From contig JAHFED010000022.1 of assembly GCA_023248635.1 (NCBI GenBank), forward strand, positions 1 through 64,000: a stretch of 64,000 nucleotides of DNA, written 5' to 3'. This stretch comes from Myxococcales bacterium. GTDB lineage: Bacteria; Myxococcota; UBA727; VGSZ01. Below the pieces are notes generated by a model, which saw only the letters and a program-made list of their open reading frames with translations, did no database searches and was not told the origin of the DNA. The position numbers and the translations under genes were made by a program. This document shows, in pieces, positions 7,773-17,281 of the stretch (position 1 is its first letter; the number at the start of each line of letters is the position of its first letter).

Positions 7773-7877
7773 CGCAGCCCACCGGGTCTGGGAGTTCGAA
7801 CACGAGGCCGCGAATGCAGATTTGCCGCAGAGCCCGCTCGCGCGGGACACGTGCTCGTGTCGGCAAATCTCTCATTC
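7773..7877 (-). repeat. Right inverted repeat of the mobile core
   Basis: The partner of 2043-2147, in the opposite orientation. In this copy the loop between the AGATTTGCCG/CGGCAAATCT arms forms two extra small hairpins, GACAC...GTGTC and CCCGC...GCGGG. In copy 1 the loop bases differ, but the main stem is kept. It lies upstream of antitoxin 2. Confidence 0.8.
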
Positions 7878-8030
7878 GCGGCCTTCTCCCCGCACCGAAC
7901 ACGTCGTCGAGAGCGGCCCGCTCCCCACCGCGATCCTCCCGAGGAAGGAGACCGAGAGATCGGCCGGGAGATGTTTCCGCACTTGAGCCCGCGTTCTCGA
8001 AGGCCCCGCGAGTCGCTCACCAGCGGCCCA

Positions 8031-8053
8031 TTCGATAATGCTGCATTATCGAA
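8031..8053. repeat. Perfect 10-bp inverted repeat
   Basis: TTCGATAATG / CATTATCGAA with a 3-bp spacer (8041-8043), within the 7878-8392 non-coding stretch. AT-rich for this genome; a candidate operator or recombination site. About 50 bp on, TGCAATCGAACG partly repeats the right arm. Confidence 0.6.
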
Positions 8054-8223
8054 CGGTCTTCGCATGTCACACGGCGTGCAATACACCAAGACTGCAATCG
8101 AACGATGCCGCGCGACCGGGCCTCGACGCCAGGCAGGGCCTCCGCGCTCCGCGCTGCGACCCTCCCTGTCCTCGAGGTCCTCTTCTGCACGCCGAGCGCC
8201 ATGCAAAGTACCCTCGGTGAGCT

Positions 8224-8249
8224 AGACATAACGCCGGGGCGTTATGTCT
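8224..8249. repeat. Perfect 12-bp inverted repeat
   Basis: AGACATAACGCC / GGCGTTATGTCT with a 2-bp spacer. No T-run follows, so it is not an obvious terminator. The TAACGCC/GGCGTTA core is reminiscent of integron attC arms, but the rest does not match attC consensus. Apart from the two palindromes and part of the inverted repeat, 7722-8392 shows nothing gene-like. Confidence 0.6.
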
Positions 8250-8392
8250 TCTCGCGGGGCCTAAACGTTCACCACTGAATCAGCGCCGGCCTACTACACG
8301 ATCTGTATCACGCGAGCCCGCCCACCCGCGGGCCGCAAATCAGGAGCCTGCCCCGTGCCGCCGGTGCTCTGGGTGAGGGAGAGGAATCGAAC

Positions 8393-9214
8393 TCACAGAT
8401 CCCTCCAGACTCCACCGACGCTCGTGCACGATTCTTCCTCGTCCCCGTCGTGGAAGTAGATCTGGGTCTCGTCCGGCGTCGCGCCGCGCGCAAACGTTGT
8501 GGTGCAAGCCCCGATGGCTGCATCAATGTCGCACGGTTGATCAGCGGAGAAGACGCCGGCCACGGCAGTGCATGCGGACTCCGCCAAACCCGGCGCCGAA
8601 AATCGAAACTCCGCGCAACGATCACCGCTGTCACAAGAGCCACCGAAGGGAAGCTCACACTCCGAACTGTCGATGTCATCGCAGCGCGAATTGCAGGCCA
8701 ATACGCCGGTTGCCGTTGAGCCGTGCTCCGATGCACACGTGCGGCCATCAACGCGGGGCCCGTCGCAAATTTCGCCGGCCTCGATGAAGCCATTTCCGCA
8801 GAGCTGGCAGGCCGAGAAATCGAGCGTGCAGTCGTCGCGGCAGCCCACCGAACCTTGCCCGCGACCCTGGCTCTCACAAGTCTCACCGCGCAGCTCCAGT
8901 CCTTCGCAGCGCTCAGACGTGTTCAGGGTTCCGTCGCCACAATCAGGTTGGGGAACGCACCCCCGCCGATCGAGCAGGCACCGAGAATCGCACTGAAGCG
9001 TGCCCGACTCGTAGCCGAGGCTCACGCACGACACGTCAGCAAAGTCAGCCCGATCGCACTCTTCACCGATGTCGACGTCGTCGTCTTGGCAGGAAGCGAG
9101 CGGCCCGTTTTCACCTTCGCCCTCGCCCTCACCTCGGCCGTCGGCGTCGCCGTCATCGACGGGCTGTGGGCAGGCGCCGACGAGCAGGAGGGTCCAGAGT
9201 GGCCAAGTCCGCAT
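8393..9214 (-). CDS. Cys-rich lipoprotein with GE linker
   Basis: A 273-residue lipoprotein from ATG 9214. Signal peptide MRTWPLWTLLLVGAC has a lipobox ending at C15. A short Gly-Glu linker ([10 protein letters not shown]) precedes a Cys-rich body with repeats of the DUF4215 kind (CGDGTLNTSERCEG; CGNGFIEAGEICDG). The C-terminus adds more Cys pairs. It is predicted to be tethered outside the inner membrane or on the surface; ligand unknown. It lies 71 bp downstream of the ECF sigma-factor stop on the same strand, so they may be cotranscribed. The 120-bp repeat ends 9 bp upstream of its start codon, so it lies inside the direct-repeat interval, yet its style is that of host lipoproteins. Confidence 0.75.
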   Translation of the reverse strand: MRTWPLWTLLLVGACPQPVDDGDADGRGEGEGEGENGPLASCQDDDVDIGEECDRADFADVSCVSLGYESGTLQCDSRCLLDRRGCVPQPDCGDGTLNTSERCEGLELRGETCESQGRGQGSVGCRDDCTLDFSACQLCGNGFIEAGEICDGPRVDGRTCASEHGSTATGVLACNSRCDDIDSSECELPFGGSCDSGDRCAEFRFSAPGLAESACTAVAGVFSADQPCDIDAAIGACTTTFARGATPDETQIYFHDGDEEESCTSVGGVWRDL

Positions 9215-9222
9215 GGCGTGAC

Positions 9223-9342
9223 GGTACCGGTCGAGAGCAATCGTCCCAAGCGCAAAAGCCGGGGTCACCGCGTCTCTGCTTCTGCTCAAGCCGCTTTGCG
9301 GCTCCAGCGGGGCTTCATCTCGTGGTCGACGAAGTACCCGCG
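9223..9342. repeat. Right copy of the 120-bp direct repeat
   Basis: Identical to 1-120. It covers the last 19 codons and stop of the sigma-factor gene and the 63 bp after it. The sigma gene is intact on this side, as expected where an element inserts in a gene 3' end and restores it. Confidence 0.85.
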
Positions 9343-9972
9343 GGCTCGCAGCTTCTCGAGGAAGGTGATGCGCAGGCTCTTCTCGAGCAGCTTCACGCGG
9401 GCCCGGGTACAGGTCATCTCATCGGCCGTCGCTTCTTGGGTGAGGCCCGAGACGAAGCGGTGGTGGAAGAACTCCTTCTCTTCGTCGTCGAGGCCCTCGA
9501 TGAACGCGCGGGTGATGGCGGTGAGCTCGGCGTCGCCGGCGGCCTTCTCGGGGCTGCGCTCATCGGGAAGCAAGCCCGTGCCGCCATGGGAGCGGGCGCG
9601 GCGGAGGACGACGTCGGTGGTCTCTTCCATCGAGTCGAGGGAAGCGGTGCGCTCGTGGCGCGCGAGCTCACGGAGCACGAGGTTCTTCGCGATCGAGAGC
9701 AGGTAGTTCTTGAAAGGACGCTCGCCGTCGTAGTGCGTGCGGGTCGACGACGAAAACGCTCGGGTGAAAGTCTCTTGCACGATGGCGTCGACGTCGACGC
9801 CGGCGTTGCCACCGCGGTAGCGGCAGGTGCGGCCCTGGCTCACGAAGGTGAAGCCCCCGAGGAGAAAGCGGGTGACCATCGTCGTGTACTGGCGGTAGAG
9901 CAGCTCGAAGGCCCAGGTTTCTCCAGCGCGGTAGGCCTTGAGAAGGGCAGCGTCTTCGTGCAGCTCATGCAT
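9286..9972 (-). CDS. ECF-type RNA polymerase sigma factor
   Basis: A 228-residue sigma-70-family protein. Region 2 spans about 15-105 (LLYRQYTTMVTRFLL...VDAIVQETFTRAF...FKNYLLSIAKNLVL), with a ~20-residue insertion (FTFVSQGRTCRYRGGNAGVD) between helices. Region 4 is about 150-205 (FIEGLDDEEKEFFHHRFVSGLTQEATADEMTCTRARVKLLEKSLR). It would direct RNA polymerase to stress or envelope promoters. No anti-sigma gene is next to it; the neighbour downstream is a Cys-rich lipoprotein. Its 3' end is duplicated at the left edge of the window, so it is the likely integration target. Confidence 0.88.
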   Translation of the reverse strand: MHELHEDAALLKAYRAGETWAFELLYRQYTTMVTRFLLGGFTFVSQGRTCRYRGGNAGVDVDAIVQETFTRAFSSSTRTHYDGERPFKNYLLSIAKNLVLRELARHERTASLDSMEETTDVVLRRARSHGGTGLLPDERSPEKAAGDAELTAITRAFIEGLDDEEKEFFHHRFVSGLTQEATADEMTCTRARVKLLEKSLRITFLEKLRARGYFVDHEMKPRWSRKAA

Positions 9973-10157
9973 TGAGAACCTCTGAGACCACGGGGCAACG
10001 GCAGGACGAAGAAGCTAGAGCGATCTTCGTCCCGGTGTCGTCTCGCGGTGCCCAGATCTGCCCGCCAAACATGCGACATGTACGGTAGCTGTCCCACTCT
10101 TGTGCCACCGATCACGAGCGCTTTACGTCGACGCGCCGCGCCAACCCCAAGAGGTCG

Positions 10158-10433
10158 CTACCCCGGCGGCGAAAGAACGGCAGCGCTGTCGTCGTCGGCG
10201 CGGTGGGAGAGCTGCCAGCCAACGAGGAAGGCGCCACCGAGGACGAGCAGCAGTCCGAGCCGGCGCACCTTGCGACCGAAGAGCTTCATGTCCGTGGTGA
10301 AGCCGCGCTGCAGGTTGCGCTTCTTCCTCTTGGCGGCGGTCGGGCCGTCGGGACGCAGCGTGTAGATCCAGCCCCGCACCATCATGGTGAGGCCCAAGAA
10401 AGCCAGAGGTCCGCCAACGACGAAGCAGATCAT
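10158..10433 (-). CDS. Small two-TM membrane protein next to deformylase
   Basis: A 91-residue protein with two membrane segments (MICFVVGGPLAFLGLTMMVRGWIYTL, about 1-26, and LGLLLVLGGAFLVGWQL, about 59-75) joined by a basic cytoplasmic loop (AAKRKKRNLQRGF). The start overlaps the deformylase stop by 4 bp, so it is the second gene of that operon. No family recognised. The 185 bp between it and the sigma gene hold no gene. Confidence 0.65.
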   Translation of the reverse strand: MICFVVGGPLAFLGLTMMVRGWIYTLRPDGPTAAKRKKRNLQRGFTTDMKLFGRKVRRLGLLLVLGGAFLVGWQLSHRADDDSAAVLSPPG

Positions 10434-10999
10434 TCGGCGGCTTCGTCGGCGTTGCGCTCGATGAGCCTCAACATCTTGCGCTTGATGACGCCCTTCTTCA
10501 GCGGGCTCAGGTAGTCGACGAAGAGCTTACCTTCGAGGTGATCGCATTCGTGCTGAAGCGCCACTGCCTTGAGGCCCTCGGCTTCGATGAACTGAGGGAG
10601 GCCGTCGACGTCGACGTAATCGACTCTGCATTTGGCTGCGCGGGTGACCATGCCGGTTTCGCCGGGCACCGAGAGGCAGCCCTCTTCCCACTCCAGCTTG
10701 CCGGATTTCTCGGAGAACACCGGATTGATCAGCGCGATGGGCGTCTCACCGGAGGGGACCTCGACCTTGCCGTCGGCCTGCTCCCGCTCGTAGGCGCGGA
10801 TGTCGAGCACGACCACGCGCTGCAACACGCCCAACTGGGGGGCCGCCAAGCCAATGCCTTCGGCGTCGTACATGGTCAGGAACATGTCTTTGATCAACGT
10901 CTTGACGTCGTCGGGGGGCTTGCCGTCTTGCAGCTCGACCGGCTTGGAGAGCTTCATCAGACGGGGGTCTGGCCAGATGAGGATGTCCCGGATTGCCAT
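10430..10999 (-). CDS. def: Peptide deformylase
   Basis: A 189-residue iron-type hydrolase that removes the formyl group from the N-terminal Met of nascent proteins. All three family motifs are present: GIGLAAPQLG (48-57), EEGCLSVPG (metal ligand C108) and QHECDHLEGKLF with ligands H150, H154 and catalytic E151. Length is normal. The C-terminal extension (SPLKKGVIKRKMLRLIERNADEAAE) is common in proteobacterial enzymes. No fmt gene is adjacent; instead a small membrane protein overlaps its stop. Confidence 0.97.
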   Translation of the reverse strand: MAIRDILIWPDPRLMKLSKPVELQDGKPPDDVKTLIKDMFLTMYDAEGIGLAAPQLGVLQRVVVLDIRAYEREQADGKVEVPSGETPIALINPVFSEKSGKLEWEEGCLSVPGETGMVTRAAKCRVDYVDVDGLPQFIEAEGLKAVALQHECDHLEGKLFVDYLSPLKKGVIKRKMLRLIERNADEAAE

Positions 11000-11070
11000 G
11001 GCTCTGATCTAGCAGGGCGCTCTGCTTCTGCCAGGGGGGCCGGGTACGACGTCGCCGTGGCAGCTGGTCG

Positions 11071-11922
11071 CTATTTCTTGAAGTAAATGGCGATCTCCCG
11101 CCCTTCGACCTTGGTCTCGAAGGGCACGGCTGCCTTCATCTCGATGGTGATGCGGATGGTCGGCGTCGCGTCTTCGATCTCCGAGGGCGTGATCATCTTG
11201 ACCGGGCTGTCGAAGAAGGTGCTGTCGAGGTGGTTCTTGTTGTTGCGCAGGGGGATGGTGGCGTTTTTGATCTCGAGCACGATGAGGTTGTCGCCCTCCT
11301 TGCGCACGTTGAATTCGGCGGCGTCGTTCATGCGCGCAAACACGCGGCTTTGGGTCCCGCTGTTCTTGAACCCGATGTAGGTCATCGTTCGCGCGCCCGA
11401 GGCCTGGGCATACAGAGGCGCGTCCGTCGCCGTCGCCCGGCCCATTTCGCCTTCGATGATGCCGCGGTCGGCGCTGGCCACGAGCACGGGCGCAAGGATG
11501 TCTGACCTCAGGGTCGCGTGCACATCCAGCTTCTGGGCAGTGCCGACGCCGGTGATGGCGACGACGATGGTCTTGTCCACGGCTTTGACGTCGTAGTCCT
11601 GGGTCGACCACAGCGGCAGCGACACGCGGGTGAGGCCCGTGCCGCCGACGTCGTGGCGCGTGATTTCCACGGCCTTCACCGGTCCGAGACCGGGCAGGGT
11701 GCGCACCGGGCTCTCGGCCTCGAGCAGGTCGACGACGACGGCGGCGTTCCCCTTCCTCCACGATTGGAAGGTGAGGGGCTCAGAAGCGGTGATGACGACG
11801 TCGACGCCGCCTTCGCGCTGGTTGATTTTCACGTCTTCGATGCGCGGCGCGGCCAGCACCGCCGGCGCCGCCAGCAGGGGCATTGCGACGACGACGACAA
11901 AAAGCGGTGCGAACGCGCGCAT
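11071..11922 (-). CDS. Secreted AMIN-domain protein
   Basis: A 283-residue protein with a Sec signal peptide (MRAFAPLFVVVVAMPLLAAPAVLA). Residues about 27-125 read as an AMIN domain (IEDVKINQREGGVDVVITASEPLTFQSWRKGNAAVVVDLLEAESP...), the peptidoglycan-targeting module found in AmiC amidases and PilQ secretins. The second half (about 150-280) repeats a similar pattern (TMTYIGFKNSGTQSRVFARMNDAAEFNVRKEGDNLIVLEIKNATIPLR), so it may hold two AMIN-like units. No catalytic or secretin domain follows. It may be a cell-wall scaffold or a PilQ accessory protein; no pilus genes are adjacent. Confidence 0.75.
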   Translation of the reverse strand: MRAFAPLFVVVVAMPLLAAPAVLAAPRIEDVKINQREGGVDVVITASEPLTFQSWRKGNAAVVVDLLEAESPVRTLPGLGPVKAVEITRHDVGGTGLTRVSLPLWSTQDYDVKAVDKTIVVAITGVGTAQKLDVHATLRSDILAPVLVASADRGIIEGEMGRATATDAPLYAQASGARTMTYIGFKNSGTQSRVFARMNDAAEFNVRKEGDNLIVLEIKNATIPLRNNKNHLDSTFFDSPVKMITPSEIEDATPTIRITIEMKAAVPFETKVEGREIAIYFKK

Positions 11923-12032
11923 GCATCCTCCAGGGGCCGACCTGCAAACGCTAGCACCCGATCCGCCGTCGCCGAAAAAACCGGCCAGATCGCGAGCCCC
12001 AAAGCAACGACGTCGTCGTGCTAAGGGCGGGC

Positions 12033-13058
12033 ATGGCCTACCGATCGCTGCGCTCCCTGGCCTTCGCCGTCGACGCCGAACGGGTGCACCGGCTGGCGAT
12101 GCTCGGCCTATCGGCGTGGTCGCGCTTTTGCGACGTCGACCTCGACGCCGACGACGTCGCCCGCGATCCGGCTTTGGCCCGCACGGTCTTTGGCCTCACC
12201 TTTCCAAACCCTTTGGGACTGGCCGCCGGCTTCGACAAAGACGCCGAGTGCGTGCCCGCCTGGCAGGCCTTGGGCTTCGGCTTCGTCGAGGTGGGCACCG
12301 TCACGCGCCACCCCCAACCCGGCAACGACAAACCGCGCCTGTTCCGGCTGCCGGCAGATCGTGCGCTGCTGAACCGACTGGGATTCAACAACCACGGCGC
12401 CGAGGCCTGCGCCCGCCGACTGACGTCGTGGCGACAACGGGGACGGGTCAAAGTGCCCATCGGCGTCAACCTCGGAAAATCCAAAGCCACCGAAGCCAAA
12501 GATGCACCTGCCGACTACGCCTTCAGCTTCAACGCCTGCGCCGACGTCGCCGACTACGTCGTCGTCAACGTCTCCTCGCCCAACACCCCGGGCTTGCGCG
12601 ACCTGCAGCAGACCGCGGCCCTGGCTGGCATCGTCGACGCCCTGCTCGAGCTCAACGCCCAGCGCACGCGCCGGGTGCCCTTGTTGGTCAAAGTGGCCCC
12701 CGACCTCGCCGACGACGACGCCCTGGCGGCGGCTCACCTCTGCGTCGAGCGGGGCATCGATGGCCTCATCGTCAGCAACACCACCATCGCCCGCACGGGG
12801 CTCACGGGACCCATCCCCGAGGGTCCGGGGGGCATCTCGGGAGCGCCCCTGTTCGAGCGCAGCACGGCCTTGCTGAAGCTGCTGCACGACGACGTCGGGC
12901 AGCGCATCGCCTTCGTCGGCGTCGGCGGCGTCTTTGATGCCGGCAGCGCGCAGGCCAAGCTCAAGGCTGGAGCTTCCCTGATCCAGAGCTACACGGGCTT
13001 CGTCTACGGCGGTCCCGGGTTCGCTCGTGACGTCGTCAAAGGGCTGGTCAGCGGCTGA
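12033..13058 (+). CDS. pyrD: Dihydroorotate dehydrogenase, quinone type (class 2)
   Basis: A 341-residue FMN enzyme oxidising dihydroorotate to orotate in pyrimidine synthesis, passing electrons to quinone. The start at 12033 ([11 protein letters not shown]) is preferred because AAGGGCGG lies upstream; an in-frame ATG at 12018 adds five residues. The N-terminal helix for membrane and quinone docking is present. Diagnostic motifs are [43 protein letters not shown] (catalytic Ser), SNTTIAR, GGISG and the FMN phosphate site [14 protein letters not shown]. The 3' end overlaps the convergent lipoprotein gene by 11 bp. Confidence 0.96.
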   Translation: MAYRSLRSLAFAVDAERVHRLAMLGLSAWSRFCDVDLDADDVARDPALARTVFGLTFPNPLGLAAGFDKDAECVPAWQALGFGFVEVGTVTRHPQPGNDKPRLFRLPADRALLNRLGFNNHGAEACARRLTSWRQRGRVKVPIGVNLGKSKATEAKDAPADYAFSFNACADVADYVVVNVSSPNTPGLRDLQQTAALAGIVDALLELNAQRTRRVPLLVKVAPDLADDDALAAAHLCVERGIDGLIVSNTTIARTGLTGPIPEGPGGISGAPLFERSTALLKLLHDDVGQRIAFVGVGGVFDAGSAQAKLKAGASLIQSYTGFVYGGPGFARDVVKGLVSG

Positions 13059-14586
13059 GGTCGGGCACCGAGATGGCGAAGGAGCCGTCGTCGTCGGCGA
13101 TGGCTTCGCCCAGAAAGATGGCCCGCCCCAGCTCGTCGGTCAGCTGGGAAAAGACCCGCACGAAAGATCCTGGCGCGACGACGCCGTCGTTGTCGCTGAC
13201 GACGCCAGCGAGCACATGTTGCTGTGGCAACACGAAGTCGCGGACGAAGGTGCCGTCGACGGTGACCAGCGCCGAGAAGGCCGGAGCTCCGCTGCCGCGC
13301 GGAGGCTGGAAGGTGACGCGGTAACGCCCCCGATCGATGGCCAGGCTGGCGTTGCCGTCGACGTCGCTGGCGGCCAGGAACACCGGCTGCGCGCCCGTGA
13401 GCACCGGCTCGGCCAGTCCGTCGACGTCGCCCACGCGCTGAAACTCCACACTCGCCGCCGACACCGCAGCGCCCTCGCTGGTGGTGATCCGCACCGAGAC
13501 GTCGACGCGCGACGGCAACACCAGCGGCAGCTCGTCGATGGCGGCGTCGACGGTGAGCGCTTGCACCAACAGCCCCGGGCGATCTTCTTCGACGCCGACA
13601 GCGGCGGCCAGATAGTCCCCGGGCAAGAGGGGGATGTTGAAAGCGCCGCTGTCGTCAGCGGTGGCCCGAGCCGTGAAAACGCCGGCGCCGACGAGCCCGC
13701 GAAAGGTCACCAAGGCGCCGCCGGCGGGAGCACCACCTCGATCTTTCACGATGCCCCGCACGGGCACTGGCGACGACACAGCCCCCAACGAGATCTCGCC
13801 GAGGTCGACGTCGTTGCTGAGCACGTCGAGGGCGACGACCAGGGAGGGAAAGAGGGCGTTCTCCGTCGTCGAGCGCACCTCGAAGTTCGCGCCGATCGCT
13901 TGCTGCCGTAAGGCGATGCTGAAGGATCCGTCGGCAGCAGTGCGGGCCAACGACGACACGCGCCGACCGTTGCTGGTGATGCGCACCTCAAGGTCCTCGA
14001 CACCCAGAGCCTCGACGCCGACGCCGGCGCTGACCCGGCCCCGGACGGTGAAGTCGCCGTCGTCGATGGCGAGGGCGCCGTTGTCGGCGAAAGCGACGTC
14101 GTCAAAGACCGGAGGGATGGCGTCGTCGTCGGGGGTGGCTGAGAGCTCATAGGCCGAACCGTTCACGGTGAGCAGCTCGAAGGCGCCATCTGTCGTCGTC
14201 GACGGCGCCTCCACCCGGCCGGCGATGGATTGGGTGGGACGGGCCTGCACGAAAGCGGGCAGGGCGCTGTGGCCGTCACCGACGACGTTGTTGATGACGG
14301 TGCCGCGCAGGGTCGCGCCGCGCTCGAGGCTCACGGCGAGTCGTCCGCCCCCGGCATCGTTGGCGTCGACATCAAAGATCGATTGCACCGGGAGCCCCGA
14401 CGACGTCGCGGGCTCGATCTCGATGTCGACGACCCCGAGGCGCTCGTCGTTGGCATCGACGCACAGGCCAAAGGCGCACACCGTGCCGACGCCGCAGGTG
14501 TTGTCGTCGATGCAGGTGCCGTTGCCCGCGGTATCGACACATGCGCTCAACCCGAGGGCAACGACGACGACGACGACCCGTTTCAT
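13048..14586 (-). CDS. Lipoprotein with carboxypeptidase-regulatory-like repeats
   Basis: A 512-residue lipoprotein from ATG 14586 (MKRVVVVVVALGLSAC; lipobox LSAC). A Cys-rich head (CIDDNTCGVGTVCAFGLCVD) is followed by several beta-sandwich units of CarboxypepD_reg / Ig-like style, recognisable by phrases such as VRGIVKDRGGAPAGGALVTFRGLVG, TADDSGAFNIPLLPGDYLAAA and AGVVSDNDGVVAPGSFVRVF. Such units are found in surface adhesion and transport proteins. Its start overlaps the stop of the next upstream gene (14583) by 4 bp. Surface or periplasmic location is inferred. Confidence 0.7.
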   Translation of the reverse strand: MKRVVVVVVALGLSACVDTAGNGTCIDDNTCGVGTVCAFGLCVDANDERLGVVDIEIEPATSSGLPVQSIFDVDANDAGGGRLAVSLERGATLRGTVINNVVGDGHSALPAFVQARPTQSIAGRVEAPSTTTDGAFELLTVNGSAYELSATPDDDAIPPVFDDVAFADNGALAIDDGDFTVRGRVSAGVGVEALGVEDLEVRITSNGRRVSSLARTAADGSFSIALRQQAIGANFEVRSTTENALFPSLVVALDVLSNDVDLGEISLGAVSSPVPVRGIVKDRGGAPAGGALVTFRGLVGAGVFTARATADDSGAFNIPLLPGDYLAAAVGVEEDRPGLLVQALTVDAAIDELPLVLPSRVDVSVRITTSEGAAVSAASVEFQRVGDVDGLAEPVLTGAQPVFLAASDVDGNASLAIDRGRYRVTFQPPRGSGAPAFSALVTVDGTFVRDFVLPQQHVLAGVVSDNDGVVAPGSFVRVFSQLTDELGRAIFLGEAIADDDGSFAISVPDLSR

Positions 14587-15194
14587 TGCCCGGCCTCGCC
14601 TTCGCCTTCGCCGTCGCAGGCCTCGGCACAGCTGACGTCCGAGAGCCGGATCAGCCAACTGGCAAAGAACAGGCCGCCGCCGTCGGGGACGATGGGGACG
14701 TTTTTTTCGTCGTTGACGAAGCCGTTGTCCGAGACCCGCAGCTCGATCAGCTGCGTGTCGATCTCTGGCAACAGGCCCAATTGGCCAAAGATGAGGTCGG
14801 GGTTCAGCCTGAGGTCGGTGGTGCCCGTGGGGTATTTCCCGTCGGTCTGGGTGATCGGTTGGCTCTCGAAGAGGTTGATGCGCTGCGGCTCCGAGGCGAG
14901 CTGCCGTCGGATCAGAATGTCGTAGCGCACGGTCAGGAAGTCTTCGTCGGCGTCGCTCATGGTCTGGATTGCGAGGGAGGTCGGTCGGCAGCACAGCCCC
15001 ACCGGCGCCGGAACGGGTTCGAAGGTGGGTTCGGGGGTCACCTCGACGACTGGCACGTGGTTCTCCCTGGGACGGACCTCACCAATGCAGGTGGGGTCCA
15101 GGCAGCCCGACGCCAGCAACATCAGCAACGCCGGTGCCACGATCCGACGATCGCCGCAGAACCTTGAAAGTACATCGAATTTCGACGTCGTCAC
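14583..15194 (-). CDS. Putative lipoprotein
   Basis: A 203-residue protein with a hydrophobic segment ending in LLMLLASGC (lipobox near residue 31); the N-terminus before it (MTTSKFDVLSRFCGDRR) is long, so an internal start is possible. The body has two Cys pairs and a short Gly-Glu tail (CDGEGEGEAGQ). No family recognised. It is the first gene of a two-gene operon with the 13048-14586 lipoprotein (ATGA overlap). They probably form one envelope complex; that is inference. Confidence 0.6.
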   Translation of the reverse strand: MTTSKFDVLSRFCGDRRIVAPALLMLLASGCLDPTCIGEVRPRENHVPVVEVTPEPTFEPVPAPVGLCCRPTSLAIQTMSDADEDFLTVRYDILIRRQLASEPQRINLFESQPITQTDGKYPTGTTDLRLNPDLIFGQLGLLPEIDTQLIELRVSDNGFVNDEKNVPIVPDGGGLFFASWLIRLSDVSCAEACDGEGEGEAGQ

Positions 15195-15273
15195 CTCAAG
15201 GCCCCGGGCTGCGCCGCAGCCGATCGCGACAGCGATGTCAGCCGACCTTGGTGGTCGCTCGGCGCCCCGCCGT

Positions 15274-17172
<1,899 letters not shown>

Positions 17173-17281
17173 GCCCCAGGTGGTAGCCGATGATCCAGAC
17201 GGCGTCACCGGTGGCTTTGGTCGCTTCGGGTGGCTTCTCGCTGGCGGCCACCGGAAGCGACCGGTCCGTCGCCTCGGAGGA

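Larger units (their letters stand above)
2043..7877. mobile_element. Int-primase mobile unit bounded by ~105-bp inverted repeats
   Basis: The segment is framed by inward-facing copies of one repeat (2043-2147 on plus, 7877-7773 on minus). It carries a RelE/ParE-type toxin-antitoxin pair, a tyrosine recombinase, a CHC2/TOPRIM primase with P-loop helicase-like domain, an XRE regulator transcribed the other way, and a second toxin-antitoxin pair. No structural phage, conjugation or transposase gene is present. The gene set fits a satellite or mobilisable element able to start its own replication and recombine. Mobility is inferred from gene content and symmetry. Confidence 0.6.

Noticed and set aside
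8224-8249. Integron attC site
   Set aside because: The TAACGCC/GGCGTTA core is suggestive, but the R and L box consensus is not met, the spacer is only 2 bp and there is no integron integrase.
8364-8400. tRNA T-arm-like sequence (GTTCGATTCCTC on the minus strand)
   Set aside because: The T-stem does not pair properly and no acceptor, D-arm or anticodon arm follows. It overlaps the end of the lipoprotein gene. Chance similarity, or at most an old att remnant.
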